Positions 12,901 through 21,919 of a stretch of DNA of 64,000 nt are shown here, in pieces. A model generated the notes under the pieces. That model had not been told where the DNA came from, searched no databases, and worked only from the letters and a program-made list of their open reading frames with translations. The stretch's first letter is position 1. The number at the start of each line of letters is the position of its first letter. The translations under genes and the position numbers were made by a program. The DNA is from Holothuria scabra (lineage: Eukaryota > Echinodermata > Holothuroidea > Aspidochirotida > Holothuriidae), in contig CM074185.1 of the NCBI GenBank assembly GCA_037179385.1, positions 6,443,371 to 6,507,370 on the forward strand, read 5' to 3'.

Positions 12901-15900
12901 CTCTCATTCAAGTCTGACAAACCTCAAGAATGTAAGAGTTAATAAATTAACAGTTCTAGAGGTACTACTGTATGTCACTAACTGGATGGTTTGTTTATCA
13001 TCAACACAAACTGTCATAAAGAAACTACTTACTGCTTAAGGAAATATAAAAGGCTTCAAATGTGCAAAGCGGGCCTTCATCTTTAACGGCAGCCTGAATA
13101 AAAAGAAAATACAGTCAAAATCTGAAATAATGAAGCAAAACAGGTTTGCATGGCCTACTGTAGCTAATGGGCTTGAAAAGGAAAAAGTTAAAGCTGTTTA
13201 TAATCATTTAAAATCTCATAAATTCCAAGCTATGAAACTCACAAACTTTTTGTACAAATGAAAGCCAAAAAAGTGCATCTGATTAAATATTTAGAATAAC
13301 ATGACAGATCAAATAAAGCCTCAATTGACCTGCAGTAGAAGTTTATCTGTGCAGAGCATGACTATTCTTTCTACTGTTTTGATACCCCTACAGTGTTTAT
13401 ACTGTGAACGTGAACGTGAAGTGATTAATCGCAAAACAATCGCATATGGAATAAACCTTTAGTACAAAGCTACAAGTGATTGATCGCAAAACCTGTTTTT
13501 GAGAGTTTCTTATCCATTTGTATACTCTGATGATCCCTGGTTTTAGTTAAATGGAACATTCTGGGCATATTTGGACCTTGAAGGCTTCAAAGTTTCAGAA
13601 TAATTTGATTTTACCATGCAAGATAACAACTATTAATATTATTTCTACATTACATTCAGTACCAGTCACTACATACTGAAATAATCTTTTTGTGATAACG
13701 TAATCACGATTAATCACAAAACAATCGCAAATTTTTGAGGTTAAACGTTTAGTTGTTTTGCTAAACGTTCACAGCCCAACTGAACCTTCAAATGCAGAGT
13801 GTTCTGTGCAGCTGTCTTGGCATACATTTTGGATAAACCATTCAGCAGAGTTAGCATTAGGAGGCAGTGATATGATTCTAATCCCTTAGAAATCCAGCAA
13901 GTTTTAAAGTGCCTGTGGGAATTTATGATCCAGCACATGCTAAGAAAATGGATAGAAAAAGAAGTTGATAAGTTATATCTTGAAAGCCTTGAAGGGCAGT
14001 TGTTTTTAGATGCTAAGTAAGCGACCACAAATGTGGGAGAAGCCATTGGCTTATGAATTACAACTTCATGAAGGGTGGCAACTAACTCAACAATTTGGAT
14101 CAAATTTGGTATTTTTTGAAAGACCATTTCAGATGGGAAAACAGTAGATTGCTCTTGGATGAAAAGTCTTGCTTTGGCCGGGTCAAAGTAAGACTTTGAC
14201 CCGACCAGGAATTGAACTCCAGACCTTTGGTTGCTAAGCTTCAAATGCCACTGACTTTATCCACTTGGCCACAATACCGGTCATGTAAAGCAACTTATTG
14301 AGCCACCCTTCCCCTTTGAACCAGAATCCCACCCAAAATATTTTAAAGAACAGGAGAAATGTCCCGTACTATACTCCCTCTCCTCTCCCTCCCCAAACCC
14401 CCAAAATTGACCTTCCCCCAAAATTGCCTTTTCCTGAGACCTTGTGTAAGCACTTATTGAGAAAACTCCCCATTCCACAATAACTTCTTTGGTTCTATAT
14501 TTTGTCTGAGAAAAGTGAAATTCAAGAAATTTGGGTTCAGGTTTAGGGTTAGTGTACTAAGAAAACAAGTCTAACATGAAGCAAATATTATTGGCAAAGA
14601 CAGGCAAACTCTGTTGAGTATGTGTACAACATGTAGTATTTTCATCCTGTACATTCAGCACAAATCTTCAAAGACCCATGAGAGTGCCTCACCATTGCTT
14701 GGCATCATTTGAACTCATTTTTCCAATCCATTATTATGATTTTAGAATACCGTATATTCTGTAATAAACGCCCCCTAGGGCGTTACATTTTTGAAAAGGG
14801 GGGCGTTTATTTGAGGGTATATTGTCATAAAAATTAACTAATCGGCAACGGTAAAATTCTGCCATTCAACCCATCATTACCACCGATTATTTGTAAACTG
14901 AAAAAAGGGCACAAATATACTTGAAACTTGCTCTTAATTTCGTTAAAATTCCTGTGAATACCGTACTCAATCCTTCCCGCCAAAACGGAATGCATTGATA
15001 AGCACAAACGTATAAATTATACCCCTGCCATGAGCGTGATCGTCGGTTATTTTCCCTATAACAATGTAGTATAACCTGGAATTGTATTCCTTGCAGTCTG
15101 GAAAAAGTGCCGCGTAAGTTGCTGTGCAACTTGTTCTGTACAAAAGCACAAGTACAGACTATCCGAGCTGCAGTGTTTGGCTAAATTTCCAAGTCCCAAA
15201 GCTTACCATGTATATCTGTGCACGTTTTGTACACGTAGCACCTAGAATATTTGGAAGTTCGGTGGTTATTATCCTGCATAAATTATGCCATTTCTCGCAT
15301 TCCTTCCGTAATGTTATTTGCAGTAGGACTTATGAAATGTGAACGTCATCGCCAACGAAAACAGTGATGCACATGGTCTCATGCAGGCTACTTCTTCGCC
15401 TACGCACTTACGTGCGTGTCCGTTTTTACCGCCAAACAAGGCATCATGTTTTGCTCGGTGACATCACATGCATACGATCCATTGCAAAATTTAAATTGCC
15501 CCTGCATCGTGATTGGTTCAAATGCGATTCTAGCCAGCCAATCACAACTCGCGCCATCGCCTATGTGATTTAGTGTGTGAAAATACTAAGCCTCGAGACG
15601 AATTTTTCTGTTGAGTTTTTACGTGTTACGACGATCACATTTCCTACGCTGTTATAACCAGCTAGCGCAGCCTAGCCGGGCGAGCCCTGTGCTAAATTCA
15701 ACAAGAAACGACATCACAAATCTCTGCGTACTAGGATTTTTCGGGGATCTCACTTGCGTGCATTTCAATTGCAGATTTTTTTCAAACAAGACGTAAGTTT
15801 TGGACAAGAACTGCTAAAAATTTACGGGGATATTTATATCCGTAAGGAACCATAGGATACGTTATTCGGGTGCAATTGTTTTGCTGCCCCAGAACCGCTA

Positions 15901-17490
15901 AGATTAGTATGATTGCGTATTTCTACATGGCCTCATTAAAGCGGGATTCTACAGTACATTAACACAATTAAAACCCAGTACAGTGAAGTACTGCAAATGT
16001 TCCGACATGATTGGGGGATGAAAACTAAACAGGGCATGAATTGATGTATGCCTAAGAGCTAAATTATCAAAGGGTATGTGACATCGACTGAAAACAATCC
16101 TACTGTATTAACGATTGGTTTATATCTCCACATTTGAAAAGAAAATATTAGGCCTTCAAAAAATGACATTCCATTCGCAGAATAAAAGGAACTATTCCCA
16201 ATATGTTCCAACTTGAACGATATGCTCAAAGCAAGGGGCGCGTACTTTAGGGACAAACACGTGTCTTCCCTCTTTCTAATAATCGGTAATCGGCATCGTC
16301 CGTTTGTTCAATTAAATAATGATTATGCATAACCGGTCAAACACTAGCTTTATCGGTGGTTTGGGCCTGTAGTGCGGGAGGCCTTGGCCTACGCAGTTGT
16401 TAAAAATTTTGAGGGGGGCGTTAATTAGAGGGGGAGCGTTTATTACAGAATATACGGTAATCCCCCCCTACCACCAACTCCACCCTCAAATATTTGTGGG
16501 GACTCTACAGTACTTTCAGCATGGGTGCAAAGGATGTATATAAAGCTGAAGTCACAAACTTCATACTTTACCATTAAATGTCCAATACTATCAAAGAAAG
16601 CAGCAATGGTTAAGTACAGGATCAAGCGCTGGACAAAGAGTCTATACTTGGAAAATATCCAGATGACTAAAATTATGAACACACTGAAACAAAATATAAA
16701 ATAAAGGTATTTTTTTCCTGTTTTCTTAAAATTCTTTGTTGACCACACTTACTTTTACATGAGTTTAGTCAGTCGGTCGGTCGGTCGGTCGGTCGATCGG
16801 TCAGTCAGTTAGTTCGATGGAGTTTTATGGCCCAGTTTCCAACCAATTGGTTCAAGTCTTGGGTATGACTCGACCTGGTTCTCCCACATGAGAGACAAAT
16901 GCTCTACCGTTAGACCAAACATGCAGTCAACTTTTCCATGAGACCACATCTCCTCTCCCCCCTCCCCATGAAAATCAAGCAAGGATTTGTTATGCAAGGA
17001 TTTATTATGTTTAATTGTCAAACATTCTTTCCAACCCCTGAGCGGACATTTTGTCCAATGGCTCCATTCTATCTTACAGTCTCACCAGAAAGGTCAACTA
17101 GACCAAACCTGCATGACATTTCGTTTGATGATTGCTGTTTGACTAGCAGGTAAAGGTCAGATCAGGAACAAGCAATTATGTTCTATATTTTGCAAGAGTG
17201 GCTGATTCTCCTAGTGGATTGGTAATTTATTAAATCGATTGTCTAACGTTACATATAGGTCTACTAACTTTAGTACTGCTTGACTTGAATTAATCTCTTT
17301 CTGGTGTTGTGAGGTTTAAATATGTCATTCACACATCCATCATTCATTTATTTAGCAATTTTTTAGCATACAAAATGGCATGGGCAGTGATTCCAATAAT
17401 AAACTAAAAGCACAGAAATGCATTCTTTTCTTCAGACTTACCAACCAAGCAATGATAACGATGCAGCTGTTTTCCTCGCACCAACTACAG
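785..17490 (-). CDS. Seven-transmembrane cAMP-receptor-like GPCR (spliced; eight well-supported exons)
   Basis: The spliced product is a G-protein-coupled receptor of the cyclic-AMP-receptor-like (Dicty_CAR / GPR157-like) group, expected in the plasma membrane. Exons (minus strand): 17490-17442, 16683-16572, 13093-13033, 11678-11591, 8425-8336, 7429-7391, 5688-5479, 941-785. Every junction is GT/AG and the phases agree throughout. Seen in order: TM1 (SLSLLGCVFIILVIWIF), basic loop KYRLFVQR, TM2, TM3 with its entry cysteine (GPLCTF), TM4 ending LPFIGNHYGPAGAWCWV, TM5 (WYIPLFVIIGVMFVLYVV), a ~35-residue third loop, TM6 and TM7 (LSLLHAASTPLHGFVNAVVYG). The TM3 Cys and WCW Cys are the expected disulfide pair. 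These motifs, above all GPAGAWCW and the TM7 P-L-x-GF-x-NA-x-x-YG pattern, are typical of the family from memory; no search was run. The tail is unusually short (stop soon after TM7), so a further 3' exon cannot be excluded. The ligand is unknown; metazoan members should not be assumed to bind cAMP. Confidence 0.88.
1180..3040. repeat. Degenerate ~140-bp tandem repeat with DR1 motifs (terminal intron)
   Basis: Repeated blocks read (plus strand) GTGACCCCAGATGACCTTTG-ACCTCCACC, then AATGCATCCACATACC and AAGTTTCCTATCTTGAGATA. They recur at about 1,200, 1,345, 1,490, 2,490, 2,650, 2,790 and 2,985. The core is the direct repeat AGGTCA-A-AGGTCA on the minus strand, which is the sense strand of the receptor gene. 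Confidence 0.85.
4010..5400. repeat. DR1-unit repeats with an internal ~240-bp duplication
   Basis: More copies of the ~140-bp DR1 unit occur at 4,015-4,306, near 5,110 and near 5,255. A ~240-bp segment starting at 4,565 is repeated almost exactly from about 4,802, and a third partial copy begins near 5,044. The block ends in a short CA tract near 5,383. Confidence 0.8.
4311..4560. mobile_element. piggyBac-like MITE, 250 bp, TTAA duplication
   Basis: The terminal inverted repeats are CCCTTTACCGTTGT and ACAACGGTAAAGGG. TTAA flanks the element at 4,307-4,310 and 4,561-4,564. A TTAA duplication with CCCTTT-type ends is the piggyBac pattern. The interior is more GC-rich than the host and has no ORF. 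It is inserted inside a DR1 repeat unit, so it is younger than that array. Confidence 0.88.
5479..5688 (-). CDS. Receptor exon: TM5, loop 3 and TM6
   Basis: This 210-nt exon runs from CGTTAG to CAACAG|GTAACT. It encodes TM5 (WYIPLFVIIGVMFVLYVV), a polar third intracellular loop containing YNPDQQRQRVMLKEFVRPLK, and TM6 (AYPITYLILSIFPLIN). The loop is rich in Gln and Arg, as expected for a G-protein-coupling segment. Confidence 0.9.
5975..6118 (+). mobile_element. SINE copy (same family, 5'-truncated)
   Basis: The body contains AGTAATGGAGTGGGGAAAAT, AGCCAGTGAGCCACAACTGG and AATAGGTTGGAAACTGGACT, followed by a CTAACTAACTAAC tail. It lacks the tRNA-like head. Confidence 0.75.
6840..7380. repeat. 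~60-bp tandem array resembling the adjacent exon's 3' end and donor
   Basis: About nine units of ~60 bp contain (plus strand) AATTGACCAGAATACTTACA then CAATAAATCTCC or GCAAATCTCTGTACACC. The receptor micro-exon at 7,391-7,429 starts the series as CTACTTACACAGCAAACCTC. Four units keep an exact minus-strand GTAAGT and a fifth keeps GTAAGTT, with further decayed copies between. Confidence 0.85.
7391..7429 (-). CDS. Receptor micro-exon: ECL2 (WVQEGDDGWRFA)
   Basis: This 39-nt micro-exon has a TTACAG acceptor and a GTAAGT donor. It encodes C-WVQEGDDGWRFA, which joins to V-WYIPLF of the next exon. Its donor and 3' end resemble the ~60-bp units of the tandem array that follows in the intron (6,840-7,380). 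Confidence 0.88.
7710..7990. repeat. 55-bp minisatellite, five copies
   Basis: CTAGGGCTGTCCCTATTGTG recurs at 7,724, 7,779, 7,834, 7,889 and 7,944 (last copy diverged), an exact 55-bp period. The units are nearly identical, so the array is recent. It lies in the intron after the TM4 exon. Confidence 0.95.
8070..8320. repeat. ~45-bp tandem repeats resembling the 3' end of the TM4 exon
   Basis: Five or six degenerate units read CACATCAAATACCATCATGC, then TAGTTCCAACTAGGCCAT. The exon 3' end reads (plus strand) AATACTTACCACCATGCTCC then CGCTGGGCCATAATGG. The shared order is AAATAC, ACCA, CATGCT, CAACTGGGCCAT. Confidence 0.7.
8336..8425 (-). CDS. Receptor exon: TM4 and ECL2 signature
   Basis: This 90-nt exon follows TTGTTCAG and ends at a GTAAGT donor. 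It encodes LYSAIVCCISILMACLPFIG (TM4), then NHYGPAGAW. The TG left at the donor becomes the Cys of WCW after splicing. Degenerate copies of its 3' end and donor are tandemly repeated in the downstream intron. Confidence 0.9.
8535..8690 (+). mobile_element. SINE copy (same family, 5'-truncated)
   Basis: It carries AAGCAATGGAGTAAGGAAAA, CAAGCCAGTGAGCAACAACT and ATAGGTTGGAAACTGGGCTG, with an ACTAACTA tail. Confidence 0.75.
9050..9865. repeat. DR1-unit repeats in the receptor intron, ending in a CA tract
   Basis: GACCTTTGACCTCCAC-type cores recur near 9,060, 9,370, 9,508 and 9,766, with linker sequence as in the 1-5 kb array. The block ends with CACAAACACATGCACACACAC near 9,850. It lies between receptor exons 11,678-11,591 and 8,425-8,336. 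Confidence 0.8.
10690..11142. repeat. DR1-unit repeats ending in a (CA)n tract
   Basis: Three units have cores near 10,720, 10,828 and 10,976, followed by the same closing sequence and a (CA)n tract at about 11,096-11,142. It is the same family and orientation as the block at 9.1-9.9 kb. Confidence 0.8.
11155..11375 (+). mobile_element. Two adjacent partial SINE copies
   Basis: A 3' fragment (ATAGGTTGGAAGCTGAGCCA plus CTAACTAACTA tail) ends near 11,255. It is followed directly by a second copy starting ATTATGCTTGGTGCTCAGTA and running to about 11,375. The pair suggests insertion of one copy into the tail of another. Confidence 0.65.
11591..11678 (-). CDS. Receptor exon: TM3 remainder
   Basis: This 88-nt exon runs from TTTTTTCCACAG to a GTGAGT donor. 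It encodes WVVLLWVLIITINLFL and a short polar stretch ending STERFE. It fits the frame left by the previous exon (A+AC) and leaves AT for the next (AT+T). Confidence 0.85.
11850..11970. repeat. Dispersed repeat shared with 17,760-17,870
   Basis: ATAAATAAAGACAGTTTTAG, GCTGATGGACCCCACTAATG and CGGATTCGTCTATA match the segment at 17,770-17,862 in the same order and orientation, with about one difference in five bases. Confidence 0.7.
12540..12765. repeat. Degenerate ~45-bp tandem repeat
   Basis: TGTGTGGAGGATATTG and AATGTATTGTTTTGTCTRTG alternate five to six times with small length changes. No coding sense was found. Confidence 0.75.
13033..13093 (-). CDS. Receptor exon: TM3 start with conserved Cys
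   Basis: This 61-nt exon runs from a TTCAG acceptor to a GTAAGT donor. It encodes AAVKDEGPLCTFEAFYISLS, where LCTF carries the conserved TM3 cysteine. It is in phase with the exons on both sides. Confidence 0.85.
13741..14244 (-). other. Unassigned 167-codon open frame, probably not a gene
   Basis: This is one of the longer open frames. Its first residues translate the tRNA-like SINE head at 14.17-14.29 kb, which argues against a real start. The rest contains LIQIVELVATLHEVVIHKPM and a Ser/Leu/Cys-rich C-terminal half. I recognise no domain, and no splice-site pair or promoter frames it. It could be a decayed transposon ORF. Confidence 0.2.
14165..14290 (-). mobile_element. tRNA-derived SINE head
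   Basis: The minus strand has an A-box-like TGGCCAAGTGGATAAAG and a B-box-like GGTCTGGAGTTCAATTCC, as in a tRNA-Leu/Ser-type promoter, in a tRNA-sized segment. No intact tRNA cloverleaf is implied. Confidence 0.55.
14750..16457. mobile_element. 1.7-kb transposon with 22-bp inverted ends and TA duplication
   Basis: The ends are CCGTATATTCTGTAATAAAC-GC at 14,750 and its exact complement ending at 16,457, flanked by TA on both sides. The TA duplication suggests a Tc1/mariner-like or related superfamily. The interior has no transposase that I can read. From about 14,950 to 15,900 it is CpG-rich, with two opposed CCAAT boxes near 15,510-15,545, which looks promoter-like. A 474-bp relative lies at 55,727-56,200. 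Confidence 0.88.
16572..16683 (-). CDS. Receptor exon: TM1 end, loop 1 and TM2
   Basis: This 112-nt exon follows a pyrimidine-rich TTTGTTTCAG acceptor and ends ATG|GTAAAG. It encodes VFIILVIWIFSKYR and then the TM2 segment RLILYLTIAAFFDSIGHLM. It enters with one leftover base and exits at a codon boundary. It lies only about 115 bp from the end of a 1.7-kb TA-flanked transposon. Confidence 0.88.
16765..16925 (-). mobile_element. tRNA-derived SINE with a tetranucleotide tail
   Basis: The minus strand starts with TTTGGTCTAACGGTAGAGCA (A-box-like) and has AGAACCAGGTCGAGTCATAC (B-box-like). The family 3' body TTGGTTGGAAACTGGGCCAT-AAAACTCC follows, then a GGTC/GACC-type repeat tail at 16,770-16,805. 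Confidence 0.75.
17442..17490 (-). CDS. Receptor exon: start of TM1
   Basis: This 49-nt exon ends at a GTAAGT donor and encodes GARKTAASLSLLG, the first half of TM1. It leaves TG in the last codon, which completes a Cys codon with the T at 16683. Two AG acceptors are possible, starting at 17494 or 17490. Only 17490 keeps the frame with the candidate exon at 26,555-26,481. A TAA lies in frame upstream, so a spliced 5' exon is required. Confidence 0.75.
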
Positions 17491-17499
17491 CTGCCTGCC

Positions 17500-18690
17500 G
17501 GTTTTAGAGAAAACAAAACCATGTTTCAATTATTCAAGGTTTGCACAGCATTCTGAAAACTAGGCTCCTTTATTTTACATACCCACATGGTTTCCCATTG
17601 CCAGCTCTTACACATTTCCATTTCTAAAATCTAAATACAATTTTTTGCATTGACCAATCCTACAGTAGTGTCATACATGTTTAAACATTCCTTTTCTTAT
17701 TTTTGATTGCACACTGTAATGTCTCTTGATTCTCTCAATTTCACTGTAAATGAGGTCTTTAAATTATATTTAGATAATAAATGAAGACGATTTAAGACTG
17801 ATGGACCACACTTATGGCTGCTTACATTCACTAAACACACATGTCAGTCCGATTCGTCTATATGTACTGTGTGAATACCATGCCATACTTAAGTGCTCAC
17901 TTGAAGCCGTAGTATACAGCTACACGTACATGTAAGTTACAGGGACAGCATGGGCCAGCCTAAGTAGACCAAAACTTTACATTAGTACAGTATACTCCTA
18001 TTTCACGAATGGTGATCATTTCATGAGTATTGTTTGATTCACCTTGAATGTCTTTTGTACGTCATGAAATTGTGAAAGATGCTAAAAGGTATTTTCTAAG
18101 CCAAATTTAAAATAAATGATGGGACTACTGCTTTAATTAAACTTACACATTTCACATGTTCATCAAATAAGGTACACTGCATAGTGCCATTCAGATTCAT
18201 GTTGATCAGTTTGTGTACACTGCTTCTGCATGTAAGAAGGACTGCAATGACATTTGTTTTCTGTACCAAGAACTGCAACCCAACTCTTATTACTCTAGCT
18301 GCTAGTGGTAGGCTGACGTCTCAATTGGTGATATCACCAATCAGGCTTCACCCTCGGTACCCATCTCACAACCAGGGTTCTGCTGGGAAATTCAAAAATG
18401 AATTAAACAATTTATTGCGGATTTGTGACACTTGACCTGATGTCACTGGTACATACCACATTCCCCTCAAAATTATATGCTTGTGGATTGTGGCTTGTGA
18501 GTAAAACAAACAAGGTGACTGAAAATCAAAGTGAATTAAATACTACAAGTTTAATAAAATAAACACATGAATTTTTCATTCTTGTCCTTTTGTTTCTTTT
18601 ACTTACACATAAACTGTATTATTATTGCCAGTTCTCTGAACTTCACTAGAACAAAATTATTTCCTGTTTCTTGTGATCTCCAAACTTAAT
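17500..18690. other. Stretch without a recognisable gene
   Basis: AT-rich sequence with one dispersed repeat at 17,760-17,870 (see 11.85 kb). I see no exon, transposon end or RNA gene. Confidence 0.6.
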
Positions 18691-19040
18691 GCTCAGCGTT
18701 CTGTGTTGTAGTATGGATGAAATTAGCAATCAAGGCCTTGCCACTCCAACGGTTTATATCTTACTTCTCTGTTCTGCAGGTGAGGTGGTAAGGATAAAAT
18801 TGGGTACGTAAGCACTGTTTTACAAGATGTTTCCTGATTGGATGTTGCCATTGTATTGTATGGATTGTATTCTTTGTTCGGGTTAGGAATTAGGTTACGA
18901 TTAGAGCTATCGGTAGCCAGTAAGGAAATTTTTTGTTAAACAGTGCGCATCGCCCCATAAAAATTAGCACTCAAGGTCTTTCCACTCCTATGGTTTAATG
19001 TCTCCTTTCTCTGTTCTACACAGCGAGGTGGCATGGATTT
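18690..19040. repeat. Two direct copies of a ~75-bp segment
   Basis: ATTAGCAATCAAGGCCTTGC-CACTCC followed by TTTATATCTTACTTCTCTG at 18,722-18,790 recurs as ATTAGCACTCAAGGTCTTTC-CACTCC at 18,963-19,035. Confidence 0.7.
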
Positions 19041-19208
19041 ACAATGATGTTCAATTCTTGATTAAATAATACAGTAAATAAGTGCTCAAGCGCAAACAAT
19101 ATATGCCACATATCCTACAGTGAAGGCTTTGATGAGAAATTACTTCCTACCAGTACTGTTCCATGTCAGCTTATACATTCAAATCCTAAAGGCATGCAAA
19201 CTCTTTAA

Positions 19209-19506
19209 AGGGCCAAACCTCTCATCCCAAACTACAATTTTGATATGGGGGTACTGAAATTCTCAATTGGCTCAGCTCTTTGATTGACAGCTAGCCTAAT
19301 TCAAACAATGCGGAATACCTATGCTTATAATATTATGTTACACAGCATGAATAGTACTGAGAGTGTTTTGATTAGTTTTTCTATAATCACCTTGAAGCAA
19401 TAAACTGAGATTGTATCTGGATGAGGGTGAATTTCAGACAATTGTGGGAGGGGCTTAAGTAAGAAGGTCAGGAGAATTGGTACCTTGGGGTGAGAGAACT
19501 GGGCCT
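19209..19506. mobile_element. TTAA-flanked MITE (AGGGCC ends), copy 1
   Basis: The ends are AGGGCC and GGCCCT-like, flanked by TTAA (19,205-19,208; 19,507-19,510). The interior (ACCTCTCATCCCAAACTACA ... GGGGTGAGAGAACTGGGCC) is shared with the copies at 21.6 and 61.6 kb. A TTAA duplication suggests a piggyBac-type source. Confidence 0.85.
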
Positions 19507-20029
19507 TTAAGAATTGGGATTTATGAGTAATGTATGCAACTCTGCCATGGCACCTACACAATAAGAGAACACACAGTAGAACATTTTGATTTCTAACCTT
19601 GCATTTTATTTTCTCTGTGACAGTTATAAGAAATCCTAATCCATGATCGAATAATAGACATAGTGACCACTGAAATCAAATATATACTGGGCACATAATT
19701 ATGCATCTATAGAGGTTAGTTCACATACAGTAGAGCACCCTCACTTGAGTCATTCTAGTATCTTGCAAAATAATTTGTCTATTTTTAGCAGAATATACTA
19801 TTTCCATAAGGAGGTTGGCATACAGTATTTGTAAAGTTTTGCTTCATTGCTTCAATGCAATGCAAATATGACTTGTAGCCACAGAGAGGAACACTAGTAC
19901 TAGCCAGCGATGCTTCAGGACACCTGAAGCAAACTAATGTATATATACAGTATACTCTTGCAGTAATTAAAATGTACCTTGATCAAGTCAAAAAAACAAA
20001 AATAGGCCATATACTGTATCAAACAGAAT

Positions 20030-20520
20030 GAAAAATAAATTCTAAAAGTCCAACTCCCATCCTCATTCATGGGACATTCCTAAGCTGAGATAATAAAATG
20101 TTGAAATTTATTCACTTAAAACAAATTATTCCATTTTAGCAATAATTTGAGACTTTCTTGTTGTACAGTATGTACTCACATTACCTGCTTTGTTTACCTT
20201 TGAAATTAAAAATGTTTTTTACCTTGAACACTCCATGTTTGCATTGCATGTTTCACAAAGAGGGCTTAATTGATTACATCACCCCATTACCCCAGTAAGA
20301 GTGCATGCTATCACACCTTGTTACAAGTTGCACTAACTTCCAGAAAAAAAAATAAATACAAAAATTGTAAAGTGAGAAGTACAACAATGATATCACAAAG
20401 TATTGCACAACCTACCATTTAAATTTGAGTGAATAAACTTCAACATTTTACACCTCGGCTCAAGAATCATGAAGAATGTCCTATGAAGATGGGAGTTGAA
20501 CTGTTAGAATTCATTTTCAT
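20030..20520. mobile_element. Fold-back element with ~85-bp inverted arms
   Basis: GTCCAACTCCCATCCTCATT ... AATGTTGAAATTTATTCACT at 20,047-20,118 reappears as its complement at 20,428-20,505 (AGTGAATAAACTTCAACATT ... GATGGGAGTTGAAC). The arms differ at roughly one base in six and no clear target duplication is visible. Confidence 0.75.
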
Positions 20521-21624
20521 GCAGTTAATACATAAAATACTGTAACTTTTTGACTCTAGGTGAACTTAAATTGTACTGAGCTAATTTGAGTATAGGATCT
20601 ATTGTATTGGTTTACTATTTGTTTGTTTTTGGCTTAGGGTTTGGACTACAGGGAATATCTTATGGGGCTTACCCTGTTACCTATTGGTATGTTACATTAT
20701 GGGGTCTTATTAATAAAAACACTGCTTTGATGTGGTTCCTGTAAATGTTGGTCAATTAATTGGGGCAAGTTTGAATGAGTATCCTCATTCATTTATACAC
20801 ATAATACTTAATATAAAAAATACAAGCACTCTTCAGTCTTCAGTTTAACTCCAAAAGGCCAATCAAGCCATCATAGAGTAAACAGTTAGCAGTTTAAAAG
20901 GGGCCAACAAGGGAGACACAGCAACTGTTCACTTGTCACATTTTTAACTTGAACAACTGCTTTGACATTACAGAGGAGTCAGTATCATAGCTTTGTGCAC
21001 CAATGTGCACGGAATCTTTTTGTCTCAGGTACTATATCACATGCCTACCTCAAGAAGTACATGGGTGGAAAATTTGGGAAACTGGGAAGCTACTTCCTGG
21101 GCAATTGGTAGGGAATTCAGGAGGAAATTCCAATTTTTTGTACATAAAACTAAAGGGAAAATTGTGGAAAATTTTACTTCTTTCCTGGAAAATAATTTAA
21201 CTTCCTTTCTGAGAGACAAACATTTTTTCAACCCCTATACAAATGAATTATGCTGCCACTGTACTCTTCTTGACATATCTTGATGGTTCACTATTCACTG
21301 CCATTATAAGTAAAGAAGAATACAATTTTAAGAATTTACCAAGATTTAACTCACAACAAATTCAGACTAAATAATTGTCTTGAGTACATTACTAATTGTT
21401 TTCAAACTTAAAATACAAAATGCTGTTTCACTCCAGCACACAACACACTTGACTTCCTCAGTCAAATATTTCACTGGGGTATGGCCGGGATACCTGTATT
21501 GAGCCCACTAGGCCATACAGTTAGTGCTTCAGCAAACACTAAATTCACATTAACCCATACTGCATTGTGAAACTTCTTTAGCTGTGTGGAAGTTTGACAC
21601 AAGTGAGTACAACTAAAGCCTTAA

Positions 21625-21912
21625 AGGGCCAAACCTCTCATCCCAAACTGCAATTTTGGTATGGGGGTACCAAAACTCTCAACTGGCTCAGCTATTTGAT
21701 TGACAGCTAATTCAAACAATGCAGAGTACCAAAGCCTACATTACACAGCATGAACGGTACTGAGAATGTTTTGATTGAGCTTTTCTTTACTCACTTTGGA
21801 GCAATAAATTGAGATTGTATCTGGATGAGAATGAATTTCAGACAATTGTGGGAAGGGCTTAAGTAAGAAGGTTAGGAGAATTGGTACTGTCTGGGGTGAG
21901 AGAACTGGGCCT
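21625..21912. mobile_element. TTAA-flanked MITE, copy 2
   Basis: Same orientation and about 85-90% identical by eye to the copy at 19,209-19,506. It is flanked by TTAA at 21,621-21,624 and 21,913-21,916. Confidence 0.85.
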
Positions 21913-21919
21913 TTAACAA

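Noticed and set aside
21481..21530. tRNA-like segment (GGCCTAGTGGGCTC on the minus strand)
   Set aside because: Only a weak A-box-like match exists. No B box or cloverleaf could be drawn, so no tRNA or SINE is claimed.
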